NCBI GenBank assembly: GCA_963710175.1 | Contig: CAVPZC010000003.1 | Coordinates: 186,001 to 250,000 of the forward strand | Direction: 5' to 3' | DNA length: 64,000 nucleotides | Origin: Phormidesmis sp963710175 | GTDB taxonomy: Bacteria; Cyanobacteriota; Cyanobacteriia; Phormidesmidales; Phormidesmidaceae | Shown here: positions 15,340-23,649 of the stretch, piece after piece | Layout: the number at the start of each line of letters is the position of its first letter | Numbering within the stretch: position 1 is the first letter of the stretch | Position numbers and translations under genes: made by a program | Notes under the pieces: model-generated | What the model was told of the DNA's origin: nothing | What the model saw: only the letters and a program-made list of their open reading frames with translations | The model's database searches: none

Positions 15340-18071
15340 GATCCTTCCGTTAGGACTTTCCATACGCGCTCGGGAGTCATTGGAAGCTGCCGCAGCCTTG
15401 CACCAGTGGCTTGGGCAACGGCGTTGGCGATCGCTGGAGCTGCGCAGTTCGTACCAATTTCCCCAATACCCTTAGCTCCAAACGGCCCATAAGGATCGGT
15501 TTTCTCAATCAAAAACACATCCATTGGTGGAACATCTGTTGCCGCCGGAATTCGGTAAGTCCGCAAGTTTGGATTGAGTATCTTGCCTCGCTCATCAAAC
15601 CGTAATTCCTCATTGAGCGCGTAGCCTAGCCCCATCACTAGCCCACCAGTTGCCTGCCCCCGACAGATTCGTGGGTTAATGGCTTTGCCAATATCAATCG
15701 CCTCCACACAGCGTAGAACCGTAACTCTGCCGGTTTCGGTATCGACTTCTACCTCAGCGCCCAAAAAGGCAAAGGTGAGGGAAGCGCGATCACTCGTATG
15801 TTCTAATTCTACCGAGAGGAATTCTTCTGCCGCTGTCTGCGCTAGCTGCTGGAGCGTGATTTCTGCTTTAGAACTCCATACTTTGTCTTGGCTTATCTCC
15901 AAGGAGTCAGGAGCAACTTCCAAAGATTGGGCGGCGGTTTTGAGCAGGTGCGATCGCAGCTTTTGAGCTGCCAAGTTCACTGCCTGCCCAGAGATGAAGA
16001 GCGTCGCAGAGGCATAAGACCCAGCATCAAAGGGGGTATGGTGCGTATCGGCGACCACGATTTTTATTTTCTCTACGGTGGTTCCCAGTATCTGCGCCGC
16101 TATCTGACGCAGAGTCGTATCCGACCCTGTACCCACATCTACAGATCCCGTTCGCAGCTCATAGAGTCCATCAGGTAAGAGAGACAGTTTGACGCGAGCT
16201 AAGTGAATCTTGGCTAGACCGCTGGCCTGCATCGTCGCGGCAAACCCGATACCGCGTTTAATATGGCTTTCTTCGGGATGGGCGGGCTGTTTGGCAGGCT
16301 GATAATCCAGCGCCTGAGTTACTTTCTCAATACAGTCATCTAACGCATAGCTGCCGATGATATGAAAGTGTTCTTCTCGCCCGATGAGAATTTCATCTTC
16401 GGCAGTAATCAGATTCTGTTGCCGCAGCTTAATCGGATCGACATTTAACTTGCGGGCAATTTCGTCAAGCTGAGACTCCATTGCAAAGGTTCCCTGAGTT
16501 GCGCCATATCCCCTGAATGCCCCCGCAGGCATCGTGTTCGTATAAACAACAGTTCCCCGATAAGACTGATTGGCACAGCGGTAGAGTCCCAGCGGGAAAC
16601 AACCGGTCAAGAACGTAACCGTTTCACCATGATTGCCGTAAGCGCCCGTATTGGAAATCGCTTTCATCTCCTGAGCAACCAGCGTCCCGTCGTTCTTTAC
16701 GCCTGTCTTCAGCCGAATTTTCATAGAATGACGGCTGTTGGTCGCGGTAAACTCTTCTTCTCGGGTAAATTGCCATTGCACAGGCTTACCTGTTTTCAGC
16801 GTGGCTAATACGCACAGGTCTTCGGTGAGTATTTCCTGCTTGTTGCCGAAGCCGCCGCCGAGCTGAGGCTTGTACACCCGAATCTTTTCTTTGGGCAAGT
16901 CAAACAGTTCGGACAACAGTCTCTGGCAGTGGAAGGGAACCTGGGTTGCAGAACGTACAACTAGCGTGCCGTCTTCATCGAACCAGGTAATGCTGACATG
17001 AGGTTCTAAATGAACATGCTGGACAGCAGGAAGGGTGTAGGTATTTTCAACAATCACATCGGCGGCGGCAAACCCTGCTGCCAAATCGCCTTTGTCCAAA
17101 ACGATCTCGCCTGCGATGTTGCGGGCCGCATCGTGAATCTGACTCGACTCGGGTTCGTCGTGAATGACAACTTCGCCCCGCATCGCTTCTACCGGATCGA
17201 CCGCATGAGGCAAAATCTCGTAATCTATCTCAATTTGTTCGCAGGCGATCGCCGCAATCGCAACACTCTCAGCTACAACTGCCGCCACGCGATCGCCAAT
17301 AAACCGCACTTTGTTATCGAGTAGGTAATGGTCTAGCGGGTCGGGAACGGGCGCACCATGTCCGGCGGTACTGTAGGCGCGTCGGGTCACATCTTCGTGT
17401 GTGAAAACAGCCTCTACGCCTTTGATGGCTTTGGCTTTGGCGGTATCAATACTGCGAATTCGAGCGTGGGGGTGGGGCGATCGCAGTACCTTCAGATGCA
17501 GCAACCCAGGCGGTGTCCAGTCAGCGGTGTATACAGGCTTCCCCGTGACCAAATCTGGCCCGTCCTGTTTGGGAATGTCTTGCCCGACCTGTTCAGTTGA
17601 ATCTATGAGTGTTGATGAATGCTCGCTATCGCAGTCAAGTACGCTGTCGATAATGGACTCATAGCCGGTACAGCGACAGAGGTTGCCTTCCAGCTCTGCC
17701 CTGAGTTCGGCTTCTGAGGACACCTCCAGCTTACTAGCGGTCATGATCATGCCGGGCGTGCAGTAGCCGCACTGAAATCCCTGCTTGTCTATAAACGCCT
17801 GCTGCATCGGCGATAGCTTGCCGCCTAGCCCTTCAATCGTGGTGATTTGATGGCCCTCTGCTCGCATCGCCGGACAAATACAGCTGTGAATGGGCTTGTC
17901 GTCGAGCCACACTGTGCAGCTACCGCAGTCTCCCGACTCACAGACGCGATGCACACCTGCGTAGCCCAGGTCGCGCAGCAAGCTCAGCAAGCTGGTGCCG
18001 GGACTACAGTCGGCCTGATGGTCTTGACGGTTAACCTGAATCAAACGACCCTGCACAACGCTATCTCCCAT
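15336..18071 (-). CDS. Xanthine dehydrogenase-type subunit: fused 2Fe-2S and molybdenum domains
   Basis: 911 residues. The N-terminal ~160 residues are a small iron-sulfur subunit: plant-type 2Fe-2S cysteines in 'CESGDCGSCTVW' and the second cluster in 'QCGYCTPGMIM' and 'EGNLCRCTGY'. The rest is a molybdopterin-binding large subunit, with 'GGGFGNKQEILTED' near the cofactor pocket, 'AFRGYGATQGTFAMES', and near the C-terminus 'GPFGAKGIGEIGTNCAAPA', containing the catalytic Glu of the family (GxGE). With the FAD protein upstream this makes a complete oxidase/dehydrogenase. Xanthine is the likely substrate, from the neighbouring purine genes, but other purines or aldehydes cannot be excluded. Confidence 0.93.
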   Translation of the reverse strand: MGDSVVQGRLIQVNRQDHQADCSPGTSLLSLLRDLGYAGVHRVCESGDCGSCTVWLDDKPIHSCICPAMRAEGHQITTIEGLGGKLSPMQQAFIDKQGFQCGYCTPGMIMTASKLEVSSEAELRAELEGNLCRCTGYESIIDSVLDCDSEHSSTLIDSTEQVGQDIPKQDGPDLVTGKPVYTADWTPPGLLHLKVLRSPHPHARIRSIDTAKAKAIKGVEAVFTHEDVTRRAYSTAGHGAPVPDPLDHYLLDNKVRFIGDRVAAVVAESVAIAAIACEQIEIDYEILPHAVDPVEAMRGEVVIHDEPESSQIHDAARNIAGEIVLDKGDLAAGFAAADVIVENTYTLPAVQHVHLEPHVSITWFDEDGTLVVRSATQVPFHCQRLLSELFDLPKEKIRVYKPQLGGGFGNKQEILTEDLCVLATLKTGKPVQWQFTREEEFTATNSRHSMKIRLKTGVKNDGTLVAQEMKAISNTGAYGNHGETVTFLTGCFPLGLYRCANQSYRGTVVYTNTMPAGAFRGYGATQGTFAMESQLDEIARKLNVDPIKLRQQNLITAEDEILIGREEHFHIIGSYALDDCIEKVTQALDYQPAKQPAHPEESHIKRGIGFAATMQASGLAKIHLARVKLSLLPDGLYELRTGSVDVGTGSDTTLRQIAAQILGTTVEKIKIVVADTHHTPFDAGSYASATLFISGQAVNLAAQKLRSHLLKTAAQSLEVAPDSLEISQDKVWSSKAEITLQQLAQTAAEEFLSVELEHTSDRASLTFAFLGAEVEVDTETGRVTVLRCVEAIDIGKAINPRICRGQATGGLVMGLGYALNEELRFDERGKILNPNLRTYRIPAATDVPPMDVFLIEKTDPYGPFGAKGIGEIGTNCAAPAIANAVAQATGARLRQLPMTPERVWKVLTEGS

Positions 18072-18901
18072 TAGTATCGGCGTGCTCCTACGCTTTCTGT
18101 CGTCAGTTCAGTGATGCCGCGCCGCATCAATACCTGAGTGATGTGTCGGCGATATTCTGCGCTGCCGCGTTCGTCATCGAGAAAAGACTGTTCCTGGAAA
18201 ACTGCTGCGATCTGTTCAGTAGCAGGAATAGACTCAAATTCGACCAGGCAAGGGGACGGGACGCTGCCGCCCACGCCAAATCTTACCTGACCGGTTGGCG
18301 GATGATAGGCGGTGACGACAATGGCGATCGCGTATCCCGCCGTACAGACCGCCATCCGCTTAAAGCAAGTTCGCCACTCCATCAGGTTCGCAATTGGAAT
18401 CTTCACGCTGCGCAAGACTTCTCCAGGCTGCAATAGCGTCTGTTGAGGGGCAGTTTGAAAGTCAGCGGCATCGATGAAATAGGGGTCGCCGTCGAGTCGC
18501 CAGACTTCGTATACAGCTTTGAGAGCCACCATAACCGGGGCAAAAGTACTGGCACTCAAGGCCAGACAAATATTTCCGCCGACCGTAGCCGCATGAGAGA
18601 GCTTAAAAGAGGCCAGTTCCCTGACGGCATCCTTGAGCGCTTCTGTTGCGAGCCAGGCATCTGGGAAAGAAAAATCTAGCAAATCGTTTTGAAGACAGGT
18701 CGCACCAATCGACAGACCTTCTGGACTAGTCTCTATCTCTGACCAGTCAAGCTGCTCCATATCTACCAGGGTTTTCACCTGGGGCTGCGGCTCATTAAAA
18801 AGCCAGGTGCCGCCCGCCAACCAGTTCCAGTCTGACTGCCAGTTGGAAACTTCCGTCAGCGACTTCGGTCGTAAGTAGGTTTCAACAGTATACAAATCCA
18901 T
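18071..18901 (-). CDS. Xanthine dehydrogenase FAD-binding subunit
   Basis: 276 residues of the CO-dehydrogenase flavoprotein type. The first FAD motif of the family appears as 'WLAGGTWLFN' and the second as 'SHAATVGGNICLAL'. Its stop overlaps the start of the Fe-S/Mo subunit by one base (TAATG), so the two are coupled. It passes electrons from the Fe-S clusters to NAD+ or another acceptor. It is the first gene of the operon; its start at 18901 faces the purine permease gene across about 150 bp. Confidence 0.9.
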   Translation of the reverse strand: MDLYTVETYLRPKSLTEVSNWQSDWNWLAGGTWLFNEPQPQVKTLVDMEQLDWSEIETSPEGLSIGATCLQNDLLDFSFPDAWLATEALKDAVRELASFKLSHAATVGGNICLALSASTFAPVMVALKAVYEVWRLDGDPYFIDAADFQTAPQQTLLQPGEVLRSVKIPIANLMEWRTCFKRMAVCTAGYAIAIVVTAYHPPTGQVRFGVGGSVPSPCLVEFESIPATEQIAAVFQEQSFLDDERGSAEYRRHITQVLMRRGITELTTESVGARRY

Positions 18902-19052
18902 TCAGTGAGCAGATGACCCCTCGCAAACGTTTTCCTATCCTGCTGTGAGATTTGCCTACAGACTGTACGCAATGTTGCAGAACTGGCACTGCGTTTAAAG
19001 ATAGCGTTACCTGAATAAATTGAATACAGTTCGTCAGTATGAGGTATCTACC
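18902..19052. promoter_or_regulatory. Divergent control region of the purine genes
   Basis: This 151-bp gap lies between the divergent xanthine dehydrogenase operon and the permease-deaminase pair. It must carry both promoters and is the natural site for shared regulation. A GAGG ribosome-binding site precedes the permease ATG at 19053. I looked for a purine riboswitch and saw no supporting structure. Confidence 0.45.
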
Positions 19053-20495
19053 ATGAGTCGGAAACCATCCCCCCCTACTCAAGAGACGTCCGATTCTGGC
19101 CCAGTTGAAAAGACCCCCGATTCTGAGGCTTCATCGGCAAACTCAGGCGCGATCGCTAGTTTTTTTAATTTTGAACAGTTGGGAACAAATTTCCGTACTG
19201 AAGTATTGGCCGGGGTGACCACCTTTGTCACCATGGCCTATATCCTGGCGGTCAATCCCGATATTCTCTCTAACGCTATATTCCTACAGGAGTCGGGAGA
19301 TCTATTTGGTGAGCTGGTCTTTGCAACGGCGATTTCATCCGCGATCGCCACCCTCATCATGGGGCTCTACGCCAAATATCCGTTCGCGCTGGCTCCTGGA
19401 ATGGGCATCAACGCCTACTTTGCCTTCTCCGTCGTGCTGGGGCTAGGTATTGAGTGGCGGGTGGCCCTGGCAGCCGTATTTATCGAGGGGCTGATTTTCA
19501 TCGCAATGTCTCTCACCAAAATGCGCAGCCGCATCGTTTCAGCCATTCCCGACTGTCTTAAACATGCCACCGCTGCGGGTATCGGCCTATTTATCGCCTA
19601 CATTGCCCTGACCAGCAATTCGGGCATCATCGTCACCAGCGACTCTACGACCACCACGTTAGGAAATTTAGCTGATCCAAATACCCTGATGGCAGTGATT
19701 GGAATTTTGATCACGGGAGCCTTTGTCGCCAGACGAATTAAGGGGGCGTTGCTGATTGGGATCTTGGCGACGGCTTTACTGGGCTGGATTGTCGGCGTAG
19801 CGCCCTGGCCTCAAGGCATTGTCGGGTGGCCTGCGGTACCTGTTCATATTGCAGGGCAAGCGTTTGTGGGCTTAGCGCAGGTATTCAATAACAACGTCTG
19901 GAATCTACTCGCGGTTATTTTTGTCTTTTTATTCGTCGATACTTTTGATACGGTTGGCACGCTGACGGGGGTCGGGGTGAAGGCGGGCTTTGTCGATGAG
20001 GAAGGAGAATTGCCTCGGGCGAGTAAGGCTTTTATGGCCGATGCGGTCGGGACGACGGCAGGAGCGGCGTTAGGAACTTCGACGGTAGCGACCTTTATTG
20101 AATCGGCCTCGGGCGTTTCTGAGGGTGGCCGCAGCGGATTTACTGCCGTCGTCACCTCAATTTTATTTGCGCTGGCTATTTTCTTCACTCCTTTGCTGTC
20201 AGCGATTCCACCTTTTGCGACTGCGCCCGTGCTGCTGATTGTGGGCGTTTTGATGGTGGGCAGCATTACCGCTATCAACTGGGACGATCCGGCTGAATCG
20301 ATTCCTTCTTTTTTGACGATTTTATTTATTCCTCTCAGCTTCTCAATCGCTGAAGGCTTGGCTGTAGGCTTCATTAGCTACCCGCTGCTGAAAACCGCCC
20401 AGGGGAAGGCGCATGAAATCGACCTAACCGTTTGGATTTTAGCCGCAGTCTTTCTGCTCAGGTTTGTTTTCCTTGCTTTAGAAATTGGTGCGTAA
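19053..20495 (+). CDS. Purine (adenine/guanine/hypoxanthine) permease, AzgA/PbuG type
   Basis: About 480 residues from the ATG at 19053, which has GAGG eight bases upstream. A polar Ser/Pro-rich N-terminus of about 40 residues precedes the transport domain. Family signatures are 'LAGVTTFVTMAYILAVNP', 'ALAPGMGINAYFAFSVV', 'FVDTFDTVGTLTGVG' and 'GTSTVATFIESASG'. Around a dozen hydrophobic segments are visible. By family it is an inner-membrane proton symporter for 6-oxo/6-amino purines. Its stop overlaps the start of the adenine deaminase gene (TAATG), tying uptake directly to deamination. Confidence 0.93.
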   Translation: MSRKPSPPTQETSDSGPVEKTPDSEASSANSGAIASFFNFEQLGTNFRTEVLAGVTTFVTMAYILAVNPDILSNAIFLQESGDLFGELVFATAISSAIATLIMGLYAKYPFALAPGMGINAYFAFSVVLGLGIEWRVALAAVFIEGLIFIAMSLTKMRSRIVSAIPDCLKHATAAGIGLFIAYIALTSNSGIIVTSDSTTTTLGNLADPNTLMAVIGILITGAFVARRIKGALLIGILATALLGWIVGVAPWPQGIVGWPAVPVHIAGQAFVGLAQVFNNNVWNLLAVIFVFLFVDTFDTVGTLTGVGVKAGFVDEEGELPRASKAFMADAVGTTAGAALGTSTVATFIESASGVSEGGRSGFTAVVTSILFALAIFFTPLLSAIPPFATAPVLLIVGVLMVGSITAINWDDPAESIPSFLTILFIPLSFSIAEGLAVGFISYPLLKTAQGKAHEIDLTVWILAAVFLLRFVFLALEIGA

Positions 20496-21502
20496 TGGAA
20501 GAATTTATTCAGGGCTTACCCAAAGCCGAGCTTCACCTGCATATAGAAGGAACGCTAGAGCCAGAGATGATGTTTGAGCTGGCTCAGCGTAACGGTATAG
20601 CGCTACCTTACAAGTCTGTATCAGAAGTTAAGGAAGCCTATAACTTTGAAGATTTGAAATCTTTTTTAGATATTTACTATCAGGGTTCAGAAGTCTTGCA
20701 AAAGGAGCAGGACTTTTATGATTTGACCTGGGCCTATCTGCAAAAGGCCGCTGATCAGAACGTGCGCCACACCGAAATATTTTTCGATCCGCAGACCCAT
20801 ACGAATAGAGGGCTTGCCTTTGAGACAGCTTACGAAGGCATCAGCCAAGCCTTAAAGGATGGCAAAGCTGAGCTGGGCATCTCCAGTCAGCTCATTCTCT
20901 CTTTTCTGCGCGATCTCAGCGCCGAGGAAGCCTTTGCAACTTTAAAGGCGGCGCTTCCTTACAAAGAGAGTATGGTTGCCGTCGGCTTAGATTCGGCTGA
21001 AAAAGGGAATCCGCCCTCCAAGTTTAAAGGCGTTTTTGACAGGGCTAGGGCAGAAGGCTTTTTAACCGTCGCTCATGCGGGTGAAGAAGGGCCACCCGAG
21101 TACATTTGGGAGGCAATCAATCTGCTCGATGTCTCTCGGATCGATCACGGCGTGCGCTCTATGGAAGATCCTGAGCTGATTGACTATCTAACAGAGAAGC
21201 AAATCCCGCTAACGGTTTGTCCACTGTCCAACGTCGAGCTTAAAGTATTCGACTCAATGGAGAAACACAACCTTAAGCAGCTTCTAAATTCGGGCCTCTG
21301 CGCGACAGTAAATTCTGATGATCCTTCTTATTTTGGCGGCTATGTTGCCGAAAACTATCAGGCAGTGCATTCTGCTCTAAATTTAACTAAACAAGAACTC
21401 TATCAGCTCGCTAAAAACTCTTTTCAAGCGTCTTTTCTATCGTCAGATGCCAAGCAGCAGCTCATTGCCGAATTGAATGAGTATTGCGGGCGATCGCTGT
21501 AA
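20495..21502 (+). CDS. Adenine deaminase (adenosine deaminase superfamily)
   Basis: 335 residues from the ATG at 20495, which overlaps the permease stop by one base. The zinc site starts with HxH in 'KAELHLHIEGTLEPEMMF'; the third His is in 'TVAHAGEEGPPEYIWEA', with catalytic Glu, and the Asp pair in 'VNSDDPSYFGGY'. The 'ELHLHIEGTLEPE' form fits the Aah1-type adenine deaminases more than adenosine deaminases, where this region reads closer to HTDLDGS. Adenine to hypoxanthine is therefore the favoured reaction, which would feed the divergent xanthine dehydrogenase. Adenosine deaminase activity is the alternative. Confidence 0.88.
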   Translation: MEEFIQGLPKAELHLHIEGTLEPEMMFELAQRNGIALPYKSVSEVKEAYNFEDLKSFLDIYYQGSEVLQKEQDFYDLTWAYLQKAADQNVRHTEIFFDPQTHTNRGLAFETAYEGISQALKDGKAELGISSQLILSFLRDLSAEEAFATLKAALPYKESMVAVGLDSAEKGNPPSKFKGVFDRARAEGFLTVAHAGEEGPPEYIWEAINLLDVSRIDHGVRSMEDPELIDYLTEKQIPLTVCPLSNVELKVFDSMEKHNLKQLLNSGLCATVNSDDPSYFGGYVAENYQAVHSALNLTKQELYQLAKNSFQASFLSSDAKQQLIAELNEYCGRSL

Positions 21503-21510
21503 AGGAGAAA

Positions 21511-21578
21511 TCAGGAGAGAGACAGAACACAGCAGCGCTCGTAATTCCTGACCTTCGTCTCCTGAATCCTGTCTCTCC
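21511..21578 (+). terminator. Inverted repeat after the adenine deaminase gene
   Basis: GGAGAGAGACAG (21514-21525) and CTGTCTCTCC (21569-21578) can pair with a two-base bulge across a long loop. It lies 9-76 bp past the stop codon. It may act as a terminator or mRNA-end structure, but there is no clean T-run, and GGAGACAG-type sequence also occurs as short repeats elsewhere (31379-31418). Confidence 0.4.
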
Positions 21579-21638
21579 CAAACAATCTACCGTGTACACA
21601 TAAGTGCGAGAAGATAGGTTGGCTGGGTGGCCTCGGTT

Positions 21639-21790
21639 GCTGACCCACCCCGTCCCTGCGAGCCGCCCCGCCCAAGCGGGGATTGACTTCAGGCTAGGGT
21701 GATAAAGGTGGCCCAGTCACCTCAAACGCCAGCCGGGACCAACTCTCCTCCTCGGAGGAGTGCTCGCAGGGCGAGGTGGGTCGGTTTTCA
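21639..21790. repeat. Dispersed intergenic palindrome family, copy B (rearranged)
   Basis: Two blocks match copy A at 13416-13532. One near 21640-21698 contains GACCCACCCCGTCC and AGCGGGGATTGACTTCAGG, like the right half of copy A. The other, near 21747-21785, reads GGAGGAGTGCTCGCAGGGCG and AGGTGGGTCGG, like the left half. Their order is swapped relative to copy A, so this is either two partial copies or a permuted one. The second block abuts the PEP-CTERM remnant. Confidence 0.6.
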
Positions 21791-21922
21791 ACGCCGCGCC
21801 AACGTTCTAGCACCCAAAGCCGCAACTGCTAGTAGTCCTAACAATCCGGATGGCTCTGGCACCGACTTGGAAGGCGACGAACAAGAGAAAGGACAACGCC
21901 TCTGAATTTTATGGGCATTTTC
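21788..21922 (-). pseudogene. Orphan PEP-CTERM tail
   Basis: On the minus strand an open stretch of 44 residues ends with 'VPEPSGLLGLLAVAALGART' and then 'LARR' before a TGA at 21788. This is a textbook PEP-CTERM sorting signal: VPEP, hydrophobic helix, Arg cluster. No start codon or protein body precedes it; an in-frame stop lies just upstream. The stop falls beside a dispersed repeat block. I read it as the surviving tail of a deleted exported protein. Confidence 0.65.
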
Positions 21923-21987
21923 TCAAAGTGAACGCCTGTTAGCGTCAGTGTTTCATGACCTAATCAGAGCGGCCTCATTGCAATCGA

Positions 21988-22644
21988 TTACAGCATTACC
22001 AAGCCGGTGCGAATACCCACGCTCACGGCTTCTGTACGGCTGGAGACATTCAGCTTAGAGAGAATGGCGCTGATATGAAACTTCACGGTATGTTCGGAGA
22101 TATTGAGGGCTTGGGCGATCGCTTTATTCGTCAGTCCATTTGCGAGCTGATTGAGAACCTGAATCTCCCGAGGCGTGAGAGGATCTACCGAGTGGGTTGA
22201 TTCGAGCGGGCTAAAGGTCGTTGTGCTAAAGAGAGTTTCAGTAATATCAGGATGAAGGAGGGTGAAACCGCAGAGGATGGCAGTGATCGCGCATCTCAAC
22301 TGGTCAGCCGAAGCCATCGGCAAAATGCTGACCGTGCCCGCCTCCATCATTTGCGTCGCCATCTCCCGCGCTGCCGGTTCAATTCCTCCCTCCACCAGCA
22401 GCACAACCGCTAGCGACTCCGCCAGCGGCAACCCTTCCACAATTTGCAAAATGGCTTCACTCTCACCCACACCCAAACTAGCCAGCGCGATCACCGCTAG
22501 GTCAGCCTGCTGAGTTTGGAGCCAGGTTTCTAATTTCTGTACGCTACCGACCTGGCCTACCACTTGCGTACTGGCCATAGACGCCATCGCCGCCAGCCCT
22601 GCCCGGGTGACAGAGCGATCTGCGCAGATAACAATCTCTGCCAT
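21988..22644 (-). CDS. LuxR/NarL-type regulator with degenerate receiver
   Basis: 218 residues. The C-terminal HTH is intact and typical of NarL/LuxR regulators ('LTPREIQVLNQLANGLTNKA', then 'ISEHTVKFHISAILSKLNV'). The N-terminal ~120 residues align with a receiver fold ('IVICADRSVTRAGLAAM'), but the position of the phospho-acceptor Asp is Ala in 'ADLAVIALASLG'. It should therefore not be controlled by ordinary phosphorylation. The ATG at 22644 follows the stop of the protease-like gene after only three bases, so the two form an operon and probably a functional pair. Confidence 0.9.
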   Translation of the reverse strand: MAEIVICADRSVTRAGLAAMASMASTQVVGQVGSVQKLETWLQTQQADLAVIALASLGVGESEAILQIVEGLPLAESLAVVLLVEGGIEPAAREMATQMMEAGTVSILPMASADQLRCAITAILCGFTLLHPDITETLFSTTTFSPLESTHSVDPLTPREIQVLNQLANGLTNKAIAQALNISEHTVKFHISAILSKLNVSSRTEAVSVGIRTGLVML

Positions 22645-22647
22645 GCG

Positions 22648-23556
22648 CTATCGCTCGCCTACAACGACTTTAATGGTACGAAGCTCCCCGCCGCGCAGCA
22701 GTCGAATTTCCAGCTCTTTACCAACGCTTTGCGGCCCTAACAGCGCCTGAACCTGTTTGAGACTTTCGACTGCTGCGTCATCAAAGGCAATCATCACATC
22801 GCCCAGCGCCATACCGGCACTTTCTGCCGCACTGTCAGAATCTACGCTGACAACCATAATGCCGACCTGCTGAGTGAAATTGTGCTGCTGCTGAACGTTC
22901 TCCGGCAGGGGAATGGCCTGCATCCCCAACCCCAGGTAGCCACGCGATACTTTACCGCGCTGCTGTAGCTGATCGACAACCGCGTTGACGGTAGCTACTG
23001 GAATTGTTAAAACTTTACGCCGGGGGCCAAACGTGTTGAAGCCGACCACCTGACCGGCTGCATTTATCAGCGGACAACCCGCGCTCCCCCGATAGAGATT
23101 GAGGCTGACGACGATGTAGCGATCAATCTGCCCGCCGCGCTGCGATCGCCAGGCAGCACCAACCTGACTAACCATGCCCAAGCTGGCAAACTGGCTGCTT
23201 CCTCTGCCCTGACTGGCCGAATATCCCACTGTAGAAACGAGCTGTCCCAGCGCTAAAGTTTGCGCATCTCCCAGTACGGCAACGGGTAAATCTACCCCTT
23301 CCGGCAGCGCTAATAGGGCCACATCGGTCGTGGGGTCACTGCCTATGCACTCAGTGTCAAGCGTTTGGCCATCAGGCAACCCGATTTTGAGGCTATCTCC
23401 CGAGTGCAACGCTTCGCAGGAGGTAACGATAATTCCTTTCTTCCAGTGGATGCCCGTCCCCGCCGAACGCCGTCCCCGAATGGAGACGACTGATCGGCTG
23501 GTCTGGGTAATGATGTCTGAGAGATCTTGAGATAGGGTTTCTAAAGGAGAGTCCAT
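22648..23556 (-). CDS. HtrA-like protein with inactivated protease domain plus PDZ
   Basis: 302 residues. A trypsin-like domain of HtrA type (about residues 15-200) is followed by a PDZ domain ('GYLGLGMQAIPLPEN', 'AAESAGMALGDVMIAFDD'). The catalytic His position is Glu48 ('IIVTSCEALHSG', normally TNNHV) and the Ser position is Ala159 ('RGSAGCPLINAAG', normally GNSGGPL); only Asp78 ('PTTDVALLAL') remains. It is therefore likely a non-proteolytic binding or sensing protein. No signal peptide is seen, so it is cytoplasmic, unlike usual HtrA. It is coupled to the downstream LuxR regulator. Confidence 0.9.
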   Translation of the reverse strand: MDSPLETLSQDLSDIITQTSRSVVSIRGRRSAGTGIHWKKGIIVTSCEALHSGDSLKIGLPDGQTLDTECIGSDPTTDVALLALPEGVDLPVAVLGDAQTLALGQLVSTVGYSASQGRGSSQFASLGMVSQVGAAWRSQRGGQIDRYIVVSLNLYRGSAGCPLINAAGQVVGFNTFGPRRKVLTIPVATVNAVVDQLQQRGKVSRGYLGLGMQAIPLPENVQQQHNFTQQVGIMVVSVDSDSAAESAGMALGDVMIAFDDAAVESLKQVQALLGPQSVGKELEIRLLRGGELRTIKVVVGER

Positions 23557-23649
23557 AGGAGAAATTTCAATGGGTTACTCTCCCTATTGTGTTTTGCTGA
23601 AGGCAACCTGACATCGCCAGTGTGAGTAGGGGATGACCTGCTCATATGG

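Noticed and set aside
18902..19052. Possible purine riboswitch before the permease gene
   Set aside because: No three-way-junction pattern or conserved purine-aptamer loop sequences could be made out.
19844..20374. 176-codon open frame antisense to the purine permease gene
   Set aside because: It is the mirror of a strongly conserved membrane-protein gene; the product is Ala/Thr/Pro/Lys-rich without any family pattern and no ribosome-binding site precedes it.
21699..21905. 68-codon plus-strand open frame
   Set aside because: It runs through a dispersed repeat and the reverse of the PEP-CTERM remnant; the minus-strand reading explains the sequence better.
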